From DASSFG01 sp035550375 (GTDB lineage: Bacteria > Planctomycetota > Planctomycetia > Pirellulales > JAICIG01), in NCBI GenBank assembly GCA_035550375.1, contig DASZPH010000071.1, forward strand, positions 1 through 64,000: DNA of 64,000 bases. Direction: 5' to 3'. Below, piece after piece: positions 25,866 to 34,221 of this stretch. A model generated the notes under the pieces. That model had not been told where the DNA came from, made no database searches, and saw only the letters and a program-made list of their open reading frames with translations. How positions within the stretch are numbered: position 1 is the stretch's first letter; each line of letters opens with the position of its first letter. The position numbers and the translations under genes are program-made.

Positions 25866-27323
25866 TCACGCGAACAGGCCCGACACCACGCTCCCCTTCA
25901 CCAGCTCGCGCGGCTGGTTGAGGTGGTTATAAACGATCGTGTCGGGGTTGATGCCGCAGGCGTGATAGATGGTGGCCAGGATGTCGCACGGATGGACCGG
26001 GTTTTCAACCGGTGCAGAGCCCGTCGCGTCAGATTTTCCGTAGACGAAGCCTCGTTTGATGCCCGCGCCGGCCATCACTGCCGTGTAGCAATAAGGCCAG
26101 TGATCGCGTCCATCGTCGGTGTTTGAGTTGCCTGAGGTGCTTACGCCGCGCTTCGGACTGCGGCCGAATTCGCCGATGGCGATCACCAGCGTCTCGTCGA
26201 GCAGGCCGCGGTCGTCCAGATCGGCAATCAACCCCGAAACACCCGCATCGAGCAGTGGGGCCGACTGGTTCTTCATGCGGGCCGAGAGCCCCGCGTGGAC
26301 ATCCCACGAGTGGTTATCGCTATTGGCGACCTTGGGCCAGTTGATCTCAATGAAGCGCGTGCCGGCCTCGATCAAGCGCCGGGCCAGCAGGCAGCTCATG
26401 CCGAACGTATTGTTGCCATAAGCTTCTTTGGTGGCCGGCGATTCCTTGCCCAGATCGAACGCCTCGCGTGCTCGCCCCGAAATCACCAGCGACAGCGCCT
26501 TGTCGTAGTATTCGTCCAGGTCGTACTTGGCCGTGGCCTTTTCCACCGCCGGCATTCCTTCCTTGATTACGTCACGCAGCTTGGCCCGCCGCTCGAGCCG
26601 CGTCGCCGTCAGCTCGGGACGCAACTGCAGGTCGTCCACCTTGATGCGAGACATCTTGGTCATGTCCATGTCGTCGCCGGCCGGGAACAGGTAGTACGGA
26701 TCGAACGCTCGGCCCAGGAAGCCGGCCGTCCCCGCCTTGCCGACCACGTTGCTCTCTTGCGTGGGGCGGGGCATCATCACGTAGGGCAACATCGGCACCG
26801 TCGGCGGTTTAAGCCGGATGATGTTGCTGCCAAGATTCGGATAGTCCTTGGGGCTGGGCGGTTCGAGCTGGCCCGACGGACTGACCTTGTCGGCGGTGTA
26901 TCCCGTTAGCAGTTGGTAATAGGCGGCCGTGTGGTTAAACAGTCCCACTGGCGTATAACTGACCGACCGAATCAGCGTCAGACGGTCGGTGACCGAGGCA
27001 ATTTTGGGGAGCAGCTCGGTTACGTCCATGCCCGACACCTTGGTGCCGATCGGATTGAAAATGCTTTTTACGTTGTCCGGCACATCGGTCTTGGGATCCC
27101 AAAGATCGAGATGGCTCGGACCGCCCTGAAGGAAAATAAAGATGACGCTCTTGGCCTTGTTCCAGCCGGGCCCGCCGAGGCTCGCCTCCTTCGCTTGCGC
27201 CTTGAAACGCAACAGATCGGCCAAAGAGATGCCCAGCGCGGCGGACCCGCCGACACGAAGAATCTCGCGCCGCGTCACGCCATCGCATGTATCCTTACCG
27301 GGACGGCCTGGAATCACGAACAT
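25866..27323 (-). CDS. DUF1501 (sulfatase-like) secreted protein
   Basis: Tat-type leader with TRREILRVGGSAALG, then a DUF1501 domain of the alkaline-phosphatase fold: FIFLQGGPSHLDLWDPK near the start, WDVHAGL, and IGEFGRSPKRG with DGRDHWPYCYTAVMAGAG near the end. These proteins, very abundant in Planctomycetes, usually accompany a DUF1549/DUF1553 cytochrome-like partner, which is absent here. Predicted periplasmic or surface location; the substrate is unknown. The ATG at 27323 gives a proper leader, while the longer open frame adds 20 unlikely residues. 485 residues. Confidence 0.88.
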   Translation of the reverse strand: MFVIPGRPGKDTCDGVTRREILRVGGSAALGISLADLLRFKAQAKEASLGGPGWNKAKSVIFIFLQGGPSHLDLWDPKTDVPDNVKSIFNPIGTKVSGMDVTELLPKIASVTDRLTLIRSVSYTPVGLFNHTAAYYQLLTGYTADKVSPSGQLEPPSPKDYPNLGSNIIRLKPPTVPMLPYVMMPRPTQESNVVGKAGTAGFLGRAFDPYYLFPAGDDMDMTKMSRIKVDDLQLRPELTATRLERRAKLRDVIKEGMPAVEKATAKYDLDEYYDKALSLVISGRAREAFDLGKESPATKEAYGNNTFGMSCLLARRLIEAGTRFIEINWPKVANSDNHSWDVHAGLSARMKNQSAPLLDAGVSGLIADLDDRGLLDETLVIAIGEFGRSPKRGVSTSGNSNTDDGRDHWPYCYTAVMAGAGIKRGFVYGKSDATGSAPVENPVHPCDILATIYHACGINPDTIVYNHLNQPRELVKGSVVSGLFA

Positions 27324-27976
27324 TGCTGAGGTCTCCGCAAAAAAGCGATGCTCTATAGCGAACGCGCGGCGCGCATTCCGCAAGGGGTGGGCACAGGGAA
27401 GGTTGTGGCAATATATCGTCGACCGTAAGCCCCTGTCAACGTTCCATCAATAATGGTGGATGTGTTCGATGAGCCCTTGCCCGCCCCCCAAAGGAAAGCG
27501 GGCCGGAACCAGCGAGCCTCCCTCTCTATCGCCTCGGAGAGCGGCCCCCAAGGCTTCAAAAACTACCTAGATTTCCTGAACCCCTTGCATTACTCCACCG
27601 TTCCGTGTCACAACATCAGTTACAACGTCGCTGGTGGGTGACGGTAACTGCGGACCGGGGCGTCGCTTAGGGCCGCAGAGGGGTACCACCGGGTTGGTGA
27701 CTTACGATCGCCGCTCGGCATGAGTGCCGCGCCAGGGCATCGTGTTGTGCATTCGCAACACGGCCTCTGGCGTGTGCTGCCGAAAGGCAACGGCGCGTGG
27801 CGCCCGGCAGGGCTGCCGTGCCCGCGCTAACTTCGCCAACGCCTTTGGCCGCGAACGACTTACGGCCGTTCTCTCCTGAATGGATGCCGGGGCTGGCACC
27901 CCGCGTGCGTTTTGTCTCCGAAGTCACATCGCCTTCGGGTTGGCAACAACACATTCCGCCAGCCGTATCACGACCC
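27324..27976. other. Intergenic region upstream of rpoD, 653 bp
   Basis: No gene seen. AT content is higher near 27400-27460, a likely promoter zone for the two divergent genes. A well-formed stem-loop lies at 27730-27772 and is described separately. The rpoD frame stays open upstream of 27977, but the sequence there is not sigma-like. Confidence 0.5.
27730..27772 (+). promoter_or_regulatory. Stem-loop in the rpoD leader
   Basis: CGCCAG (27730-27735) pairs with CTGGCG (27767-27772) and CGTGTTG (27741-27747) with CAACACG (27756-27762), with GGC/GCC pairing between and an 8-nt loop TGCATTCG. No U-tract follows. About 200 bp upstream of the rpoD start, it could be a leader RNA structure or an intergenic repeat. 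Confidence 0.4.
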
Positions 27977-29659
27977 ATGACAGGAAACTCGACCTTGGCC
28001 AAAGTCTCCAGACAGCTCAATCATGCTCGCCAGAATTCCATTCATCCGGCTCACCGGAAGACGCGTGAGCCGGCGCCGGGCAGCAGCGGCAGCCGGGCGA
28101 ACGGTTTCGATTTCGACGACGAGGTCGGCGCTTTGGAGCATGCCGACGAGCACGAATCGGCTGTCGAGGACGAGGCCGATGATGACGCCGAACTCAAACG
28201 CCGCAGCGAGGCGGCCGATGAAGACGAGGAGGTTGGTTTCGGCGACGAAGAACTCGCCGGCAGTCTCGGCACCGACCGGATCGACGACCCCGTGCGCATC
28301 TACCTGATGCAGATGGGCGAGATTCCCCTCCTGTCTCGAGACGAAGAAGTGGCGGCCGCCAAAGAGATCGACCGCACGCGACGCCGCTACCGCACGACCC
28401 TGCTGGCCAGCGATTTCCTGCTGCAGGGGGCGGTGGCCCTGCTCAAGAAAGTTCGTGACGGCGAGTTGCGGCTCGACCGCACCGTCGACGTTTCCGTCAC
28501 CGACGCGGCGGAGAAAAAGCGGATCATGGCCCGCTTGCACCCGAACCTGAAGACGCTCGACCATTTGTTGAAGCAGAACGAGCGAGATTTCCGCACGGTT
28601 ATCAGCCGCAGCGCGAAGATGGCCGAACGGCGAGCGGCCTGGCGACGATTGGTACTCCGCCGGCACAAGGCCGTGCGCCTGGTGGAAGAACTCGATCTGC
28701 GCACGCAGCGTCTGCAACCGCTCATGGAGAAACTGGCCCAGATCTCCAGGCGCATGGACGACCTGATCGGGCAACTCAACGAACTGCGCGGCAAGCCCGC
28801 CGCGGCCGACGCGGCAAACGCCCTCCGCAAGGAACTGCGTTACCTGATGCGGATCACGCTGGAAAGTCCCTCGACTTTGCGGGCGCGCACGGCCAACACG
28901 GCCGTCTGCCTGAAGCACTACGATGCGGCGAAACGGGTTCTCTCGGCCGGCAACTTGCGGCTGGTCGTGTCCATCGCCAAGCGCTACCGCAACCGCGGAC
29001 TGACCTTTCTCGACCTGATTCAGGAGGGGAACACCGGGCTGATGCGGGCTGTCGACAAGTTTGAACACGGCCGCGGCTTCAAGTTCTCGACCTATGCCAC
29101 CTGGTGGATCCGGCAGGCCATCACGCGGGCCATCGCCGACCAGAGCCGCACGATCCGCCTGCCGGTCCACATGATCGAGACGATGGGGCGCGTGCGTGAG
29201 GTAACCCGCGATTGGCTGCAGCGGCATGGGCGGGAGCCGACCGTCGAAGAGACGGCCGCGGCGACCGGCCTGACCTTGGAAGAAGCCCGTTGCGTGCTGA
29301 AAATGACCCGCCATCCGCTGTCGCTCGACCAGCCGGTGGGCGATCACGACGACAGCTTCTTCGGCGAATTCGTGGAAGACCACCGCGACGAAGATCCGCT
29401 GCAGGAGATGACCCAAAAACTGCTCAAGCAACGGCTGGCCGACGCCCTGGGCGAGTTGAACTACCGCGAGCGGGAAATCATCCGATTGCGATATGGTTTG
29501 GCCGACGGGTACTCGTATACTTTAGAGGAAGTCGGCAAGATCTTTTCCGTGACGCGGGAGCGCGTACGGCAGATCGAGGCCAAGGCGGTGCGCAAGCTGC
29601 AACACCCGATCCGCTGCCGCCGGCTGGCGGGCTTTTTGGACCGGGTGGAGACGGCATAG
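27977..29659 (+). CDS. rpoD: Primary sigma factor RpoD
   Basis: Sigma-70 family, 560 residues from ATG 27977 (MTGNSTLAKV). After a variable, acidic N-terminus, region 1.2 reads DPVRIYLMQMGEIPLLSRDEE (about 103-123). A large non-conserved region follows, rich in Arg and helical. Region 2 is NLRLVVSIAKRYRNRGLTFL with DLIQEGNTGL and WWIRQAITRA; region 4 is TLEEVGKIFSVTRERVRQIE, the -35 reader. Length and complete regions indicate the housekeeping sigma or a close paralogue; promoters in the window with TTGACA/TATAAT-like boxes agree. Confidence 0.9.
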   Translation: MTGNSTLAKVSRQLNHARQNSIHPAHRKTREPAPGSSGSRANGFDFDDEVGALEHADEHESAVEDEADDDAELKRRSEAADEDEEVGFGDEELAGSLGTDRIDDPVRIYLMQMGEIPLLSRDEEVAAAKEIDRTRRRYRTTLLASDFLLQGAVALLKKVRDGELRLDRTVDVSVTDAAEKKRIMARLHPNLKTLDHLLKQNERDFRTVISRSAKMAERRAAWRRLVLRRHKAVRLVEELDLRTQRLQPLMEKLAQISRRMDDLIGQLNELRGKPAAADAANALRKELRYLMRITLESPSTLRARTANTAVCLKHYDAAKRVLSAGNLRLVVSIAKRYRNRGLTFLDLIQEGNTGLMRAVDKFEHGRGFKFSTYATWWIRQAITRAIADQSRTIRLPVHMIETMGRVREVTRDWLQRHGREPTVEETAAATGLTLEEARCVLKMTRHPLSLDQPVGDHDDSFFGEFVEDHRDEDPLQEMTQKLLKQRLADALGELNYREREIIRLRYGLADGYSYTLEEVGKIFSVTRERVRQIEAKAVRKLQHPIRCRRLAGFLDRVETA

Positions 29660-29722
29660 ACGGCTGTCGCCGGGCGTGAGCTTTCGCGGAAGAAATCGAA
29701 CGTTTGTAGTACGGAGGACAAC

Positions 29723-30991
29723 ATGCAAACGACCTACCGTCTGCCCATGCTGTTCGCTCTCCTGGTCGGCACCGCCGGTCAGGTCCGCGCGGCCGACATT
29801 TATGCCGAGCGGCGCGAGCGGATGGTGGAGACCGCCATCATCGGGCAGGGAATCAGCGACGAGCGCGTGATCGCCGTCATGGGCAAGGTGCCGCGCCACG
29901 AGTTCATGCCGAGGGATCAGCGCGAACAGGCCTACTTCGACATGGCGTTGCCGATCGGCGAAGGTCAGACGATTTCGCCGCCGTTCGTCGTTGCCTCGAT
30001 GACCGAGCATCTCGAGCCCAAGCCCACCGACAAGGTGTTGGAGATCGGCACGGGGAGCGGTTACCAGGCGGCGGTCCTCAGCGGCCTGGTCAAAGATGTC
30101 TACACCATCGAGATCCAGAAACCGCTGGGCGTGATTGCGGAGCAACGACTACGCCGCCTGGGCTACAAGAACGTCCACACCCGCATCGGCGACGGCTACA
30201 AGGGTTGGCCGGAAGCGGCCCCCTTCGACAAGATCATCGTCACCTGCTCGCCCGAAAAGATTCCCCAGCCGCTCATCGACCAGCTCGCCGACGGCGGGCG
30301 CATGATGATCCCGGTCGGACAGCGCTTTCAGCAAGTGCTCTATCTTTACACGAAGAAGGGCGACAAGTTGGAGAAAGAGGCGGTTGAGGCGACGATGTTC
30401 GTACCGATGACCGGCACGGCAGAAACGCTGCGCGAGGTCGAGTACGACGCCGCCCACCCCGAACTGGTCAACGGCAGCTTTGAAGAGTCGACCATTATCG
30501 AAGGGGTGCCCGATGGCTGGTACTACGCCCGTAAGTGTGAACTGAGAAAGCTCCGCGACGCTCCCGACGGCGACCAGGTGCTTATCTGCTCGAACACCGA
30601 GCCGGGCAAGTTCTCGCAGATCCTGCAAGGGTTCGGTGTGGACGGGCAGAAAGTGCGACAACTCGATGTGCGGCTTTGGGCCCGGGCCATGGAGGTACTT
30701 CCGCCGTTGGGCCAGCCAAACCGGGGTCCGCGACTTGTCATCACCTTCTACGACAAGAACCGGGCCGAGGTGGGGACGGACTCGATCGGTCCCTTCACCG
30801 GCACGTTCGGCTGGACCGAAAAGCACAAGTCCATGAATGTTCCGCCCCGCGCTCGACTCGCCGTTCTTTATCTTGGACTTCTCGGCTCGACCGGCGAACT
30901 GTCGTTCGACAAGGTGAGCGTCAAGGCGATCGAAAACGCGCGGTACAAGCCCGTCGAAGACGCGAGCATCAAGGCCGCCGAGGGCAAGTAG
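29723..30991 (+). CDS. pcm: Secreted protein-L-isoaspartate O-methyltransferase fused to a CBM-like domain
   Basis: Signal peptide (LPMLFALLVGTAGQVRAAD), then a PCMT domain at about 25-230: RHEFMP, ALPIGEGQTISPPFVVASM, and the SAM loop LEIGTGSGYQAAVL (about 106-119), with the post-I motif IGDGYKGWPEAAPFDKII. From about 247 a second domain begins HPELVNGSFEES and runs to ~410, resembling a jelly-roll carbohydrate-binding (CBM4_9-like) fold. PCMT normally acts in the cytosol, where SAM is made, so an exported version is odd. Cytoplasmic retention, or a lipid/protein O-methyl repair role outside, are alternatives. Confidence 0.85.
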   Translation: MQTTYRLPMLFALLVGTAGQVRAADIYAERRERMVETAIIGQGISDERVIAVMGKVPRHEFMPRDQREQAYFDMALPIGEGQTISPPFVVASMTEHLEPKPTDKVLEIGTGSGYQAAVLSGLVKDVYTIEIQKPLGVIAEQRLRRLGYKNVHTRIGDGYKGWPEAAPFDKIIVTCSPEKIPQPLIDQLADGGRMMIPVGQRFQQVLYLYTKKGDKLEKEAVEATMFVPMTGTAETLREVEYDAAHPELVNGSFEESTIIEGVPDGWYYARKCELRKLRDAPDGDQVLICSNTEPGKFSQILQGFGVDGQKVRQLDVRLWARAMEVLPPLGQPNRGPRLVITFYDKNRAEVGTDSIGPFTGTFGWTEKHKSMNVPPRARLAVLYLGLLGSTGELSFDKVSVKAIENARYKPVEDASIKAAEGK

Positions 30992-30996
30992 CGTTC

Positions 30997-32061
30997 TCAC
31001 CCGCCAGGTTCGACTTCGCCACCTGGCGCCGCCACGCGCCATGTCTCGTCGCGCAGCAACCGTGGGCCGGTGAATAGCGCCCAGGACAAGTGTTCTGCAA
31101 CTAACGAGAGCCGATCGAACGTCTTCACTTCGGCGGGTGCAAGCGAACGGCTCCAATCGTCGCCCAGTCGGCCGCTGTCGCAGGCCGTGTTATAAACCAG
31201 CCGTAGGTTGGTGCCGGGTGCGATCCAGGTGCCCCTCCGCTTCCCGCCTCGCGTCGTAACCATATACACGCCGCGAGCGGGCTGGTCGTCACGGACCGGA
31301 GCAACCGCCGAAGCCGGCTTCACCCAGAAGTTGCTCCCGACGATCCCTCCGTCCGCGCCGTGACACGCCAAAAAGACGACGCGCCCGTGCTCAAGCGCGC
31401 TGTGCAAATGGGGCTCATCAAGGCGGGCCACGACCACGCTGCGCGGGCCCCATCGGTCCTCGCCGGCGCGCGCCAGGCGGTAGAAGCCCACGCTCATCGC
31501 CCAACGCGGAACCAGAGCCATGTCGTCATACAGCACATATAGCGCGGCCGGCCGAGTGTCATCGCGCGTGAGCAGGGTCGCATGCGCGGCGATGGCCGCA
31601 ATGAAAGACGCCACGACCAGCGAGAAGGTATTCGCGAGCCAGGCCGCGCGGACCCATCTCGGACGTCGCATGAACCGGCCGATCAAGGGCAATGGCCACC
31701 GCGAACCGCTTGCCGCCAATACCGTCGCCACGACGACCATCGCCAGCCATGCCACGCTGGCCATCATGGTCGGGATCGCATCCCGCTGTGGAGGAGCCAA
31801 TCCGGCAACGTTGGGCAGTTGTTCATACAAGTCGCGGGCATAAATCATCGCCGCGGAAATCCCCGCCAGGTAGAGAAGGCTCGCGGCGATGAGTCCGTTG
31901 AGGAGCAACCAAAGCAGGGCGGCGCTGGTCGCATGATGATCGAAAAACGAATCTCCGCGCCGACGCGCCAACCTGAGCACGGGCGCCAGCCCGAAATAAC
32001 AGGCCGTCGCGCAGAGACGAGCATGCCAAGGCGGAGCGGTTACGTACTCGGCGGGAGCCAT
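30997..32061 (-). CDS. Membrane protein with a CHAT/caspase-like domain
   Basis: Three hydrophobic helices (about 47-75, 97-117 and 141-163) precede a cytoplasmic or periplasmic C-terminal domain of ~180 residues. That domain contains VVFLACHGADGG with His234 and LRLVYNTACDSG with Cys294, the paired 'HG' and 'ACxSG' motifs of CHAT and caspase-like cysteine peptidases. The spacing of 60 residues fits. I infer a membrane-tethered protease-like protein; the family is not named with certainty. ATG 32061 begins MAPAEYVTAPP. It starts 135 bp from, and divergent to, an EF-hand protein. Confidence 0.6.
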   Translation of the reverse strand: MAPAEYVTAPPWHARLCATACYFGLAPVLRLARRRGDSFFDHHATSAALLWLLLNGLIAASLLYLAGISAAMIYARDLYEQLPNVAGLAPPQRDAIPTMMASVAWLAMVVVATVLAASGSRWPLPLIGRFMRRPRWVRAAWLANTFSLVVASFIAAIAAHATLLTRDDTRPAALYVLYDDMALVPRWAMSVGFYRLARAGEDRWGPRSVVVARLDEPHLHSALEHGRVVFLACHGADGGIVGSNFWVKPASAVAPVRDDQPARGVYMVTTRGGKRRGTWIAPGTNLRLVYNTACDSGRLGDDWSRSLAPAEVKTFDRLSLVAEHLSWALFTGPRLLRDETWRVAAPGGEVEPGG

Positions 32062-32196
32062 ATTCGGCACGGGATACGTGCAGGTTGCAGGTCTTCGATC
32101 CGATTGGGTGCTGGCGGCCCGTCGCGGCAGGGCACTACAATCAAAAGACAGCCCGTCGCTTCCTACCAGTGTCGGCGATTTCCGCAGGAGATTGCA

Positions 32197-33921
32197 ATGG
32201 TACGCCCGGTCCCTTTTTCCGTGAGCCGCATCCGAGTTTCTGCCTGGCTCGGCTCGCTCGCGATGGCCGTCTGTTTCGCCTCTTCGCAAGCTGAAGACGA
32301 CGCACGGCGCAGCAGCGACGTCGCCGACGTCAAATCCGACGACGTTCAGGACCTCCTTTTCTTTGGCCCGTTGCGGCCGGTCTGGATCAGGCTGCGCGTG
32401 ACGATCGACGGCAAGCCGTTCCGCGAAAGCTGGCAGGCGAACATCCAAAGGCTTTTTGCCGAGGCGGATACCGACGGCGACGGCCTGGTCCGAGCGATCA
32501 AAGCAGAAGCGGAGAAGCAACCGCCGGCCGACAGCGTCGCGTCGCTCGCCGCCGCCGCGGCCGTCTACCTCGGCCAGGACGTGGCGCAGGCGCGGGCGGG
32601 CCTCGAGAAAACGGCCGCCGAAGGAGGCGGATCGCTGAGTTTCGCGGCCTTCCAAAAGTATTTCGAGCAGGTGGCGCCCCCGTTCTCGCTTGCCGTCGGC
32701 CTGGGACGCACCAGCGCCGGCCAAGCGCTGTTTGGGTTGTTGGATGCCAACGGCGACCAACAACTCACCGCGGATGAGCTGAACGGCGCCGAAGACAGGC
32801 TGCGCATCCGCGATTTCGACGACAACGAAAGTCTCACCCGGCTGGAACTGGTCGACGCCCCGAACACGTCGCTCGCCGCGATTTCGCAAGCCGCCGACGA
32901 AATCCGCTCTTCGCCGCTGCCCACGGCCGGCCCCCTGGCGATGATCGACGCCACGACGCCGCCCGAGGTTATCCGCGAGGCGATTCTGGCGGAATACGAC
33001 CACAACCACGACGGCAAGATCCTCTCTTCGGGCCAGTCGGCCGAGATCATGCCGACGCCGGCCCAGTTCGCCCGGCTCGGCGTGCCGGCGGGCGAACCGG
33101 TGGACGGCCGGGCGCTGGCCAGGTTTCACGTGGGCGCCCCCGACGTGGAGCTGAGAATCGAGCTGGGCAAAATATCGATGACGTCGCGCCGGTTTGGCGC
33201 GCCGCGAGCGCGAACGGCCGCCGGCGAGACCGGCCCGCGGATCAAGCAGCGGCCCGACGGCAGCCTGGACCTGACGCTCGACGACGCGCGTGTCTACCTG
33301 CGCCGCAACAACCGCGACCCATCGAAGAACAACGATTCGGGGCCGAGCCTGCAGAACTTCGACGCCGACAACAACGGCTATCTCGACGACAAGGAACTGG
33401 CGAGCGTGCCCAACCTGGCGGGCGCGTTCGAGGTGATCGACGCCGACCACGACGGCAAGATTTTCGCCGGCGAGCTGCAGAGCTACGTCGACCGGCAGAA
33501 CCGGGCCGCCTCGGTGCGGCTGCTGCTCGAAGTGTTCGACCAGGGACAGGAGCTGTTCGACCACCTCGACGAAAACCACGACTACCGGCTAAGCACGCGC
33601 GAGCTACACAACGCCGCCGAGATCGTCAAGCAGATCGACGCCAACCACGACGGCCGCCTCTCGGCCGACGAAATCCCCCAGCAACTCATGCTGGAGCTTT
33701 CGCGGAACACGCCGCAAGCGGCCGTGACGGAACGCCGGTCGATTCGCGGCGGCGAGCGGGTGCGCACCGCCACGAAACGCGGCCCCGGCTGGTTTCAGAA
33801 GATGGACCGCAACGACGACGGAGAGCTGAGCCCGCGGGAGTTTCTGGGTCCGCCCGACGCATTCAAACGCCTCGACAAGGACAAGAACGGCGTCCTCGAC
33901 CCCGCGGAAGTTGAGTCGTAG
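32197..33921 (+). CDS. Secreted protein with about ten EF-hand calcium-binding loops
   Basis: Signal peptide from ATG 32197 (RBS GCAGGAG six bases upstream). Loops of D-x-[DN]-x-[DG] type occur along 574 residues: DTDGDGLV, DANGDQQL, DFDDNESL, DHNHDGKI, DADNNGYL, DADHDGKI, DENHDYRL, DANHDGRL, DRNDDGEL and DKDKNGVL. At least seven have a full set of oxygen ligands. Planctomycetes often export such EF-hand proteins; they probably buffer or sense calcium outside the cytoplasm. The antisense strand is open over most of the gene, but its composition is not protein-like. Confidence 0.9.
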   Translation: MVRPVPFSVSRIRVSAWLGSLAMAVCFASSQAEDDARRSSDVADVKSDDVQDLLFFGPLRPVWIRLRVTIDGKPFRESWQANIQRLFAEADTDGDGLVRAIKAEAEKQPPADSVASLAAAAAVYLGQDVAQARAGLEKTAAEGGGSLSFAAFQKYFEQVAPPFSLAVGLGRTSAGQALFGLLDANGDQQLTADELNGAEDRLRIRDFDDNESLTRLELVDAPNTSLAAISQAADEIRSSPLPTAGPLAMIDATTPPEVIREAILAEYDHNHDGKILSSGQSAEIMPTPAQFARLGVPAGEPVDGRALARFHVGAPDVELRIELGKISMTSRRFGAPRARTAAGETGPRIKQRPDGSLDLTLDDARVYLRRNNRDPSKNNDSGPSLQNFDADNNGYLDDKELASVPNLAGAFEVIDADHDGKIFAGELQSYVDRQNRAASVRLLLEVFDQGQELFDHLDENHDYRLSTRELHNAAEIVKQIDANHDGRLSADEIPQQLMLELSRNTPQAAVTERRSIRGGERVRTATKRGPGWFQKMDRNDDGELSPREFLGPPDAFKRLDKDKNGVLDPAEVES

Positions 33922-34221
33922 TGCTCGCTCTGGACTTAGCCATCGCACTACCTCAATTTCGGAAGGCTTCGGGTCAAGTTTCTCGAATGTAGCAGAGTGG
34001 TCGGCGCCGTCAACGAACCAGCGTTCGCGGCGTCGCCTGGGCCTGAATTTATGCGCGGGTCATCCAGCCCTCCGGAAAACACAGCGTGCCCGGCCCGCCA
34101 CCAATGGCGTCCCGCTCGCCCCCGCCTTAATCTCGCTACCTGCGTCGACGTGACGTCGATGTGACCTGCCCGACTTCCGGCGACTTGAGCCGAACAGGAT
34201 GCGATCTCCGTGTGCCGCGGG
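33922..34221. other. Intergenic region between two convergent genes, 300 bp
   Basis: No gene seen. An 11-bp near-perfect tandem duplication (GTCGACGTGAC / GTCGATGTGAC) lies near 34144-34165. Otherwise unremarkable. Confidence 0.4.

Noticed and set aside
27968..29431. 487-codon minus-strand frame
   Set aside because: It is antisense to rpoD and has shadow composition; no motif.
30997..33579. Long minus-strand open frame (860 codons) spanning the CHAT-like gene and beyond
   Set aside because: Only the part from ATG 32061 has transmembrane and CHAT-like features; the rest is antisense to the EF-hand gene and Arg/Gly/His-rich.
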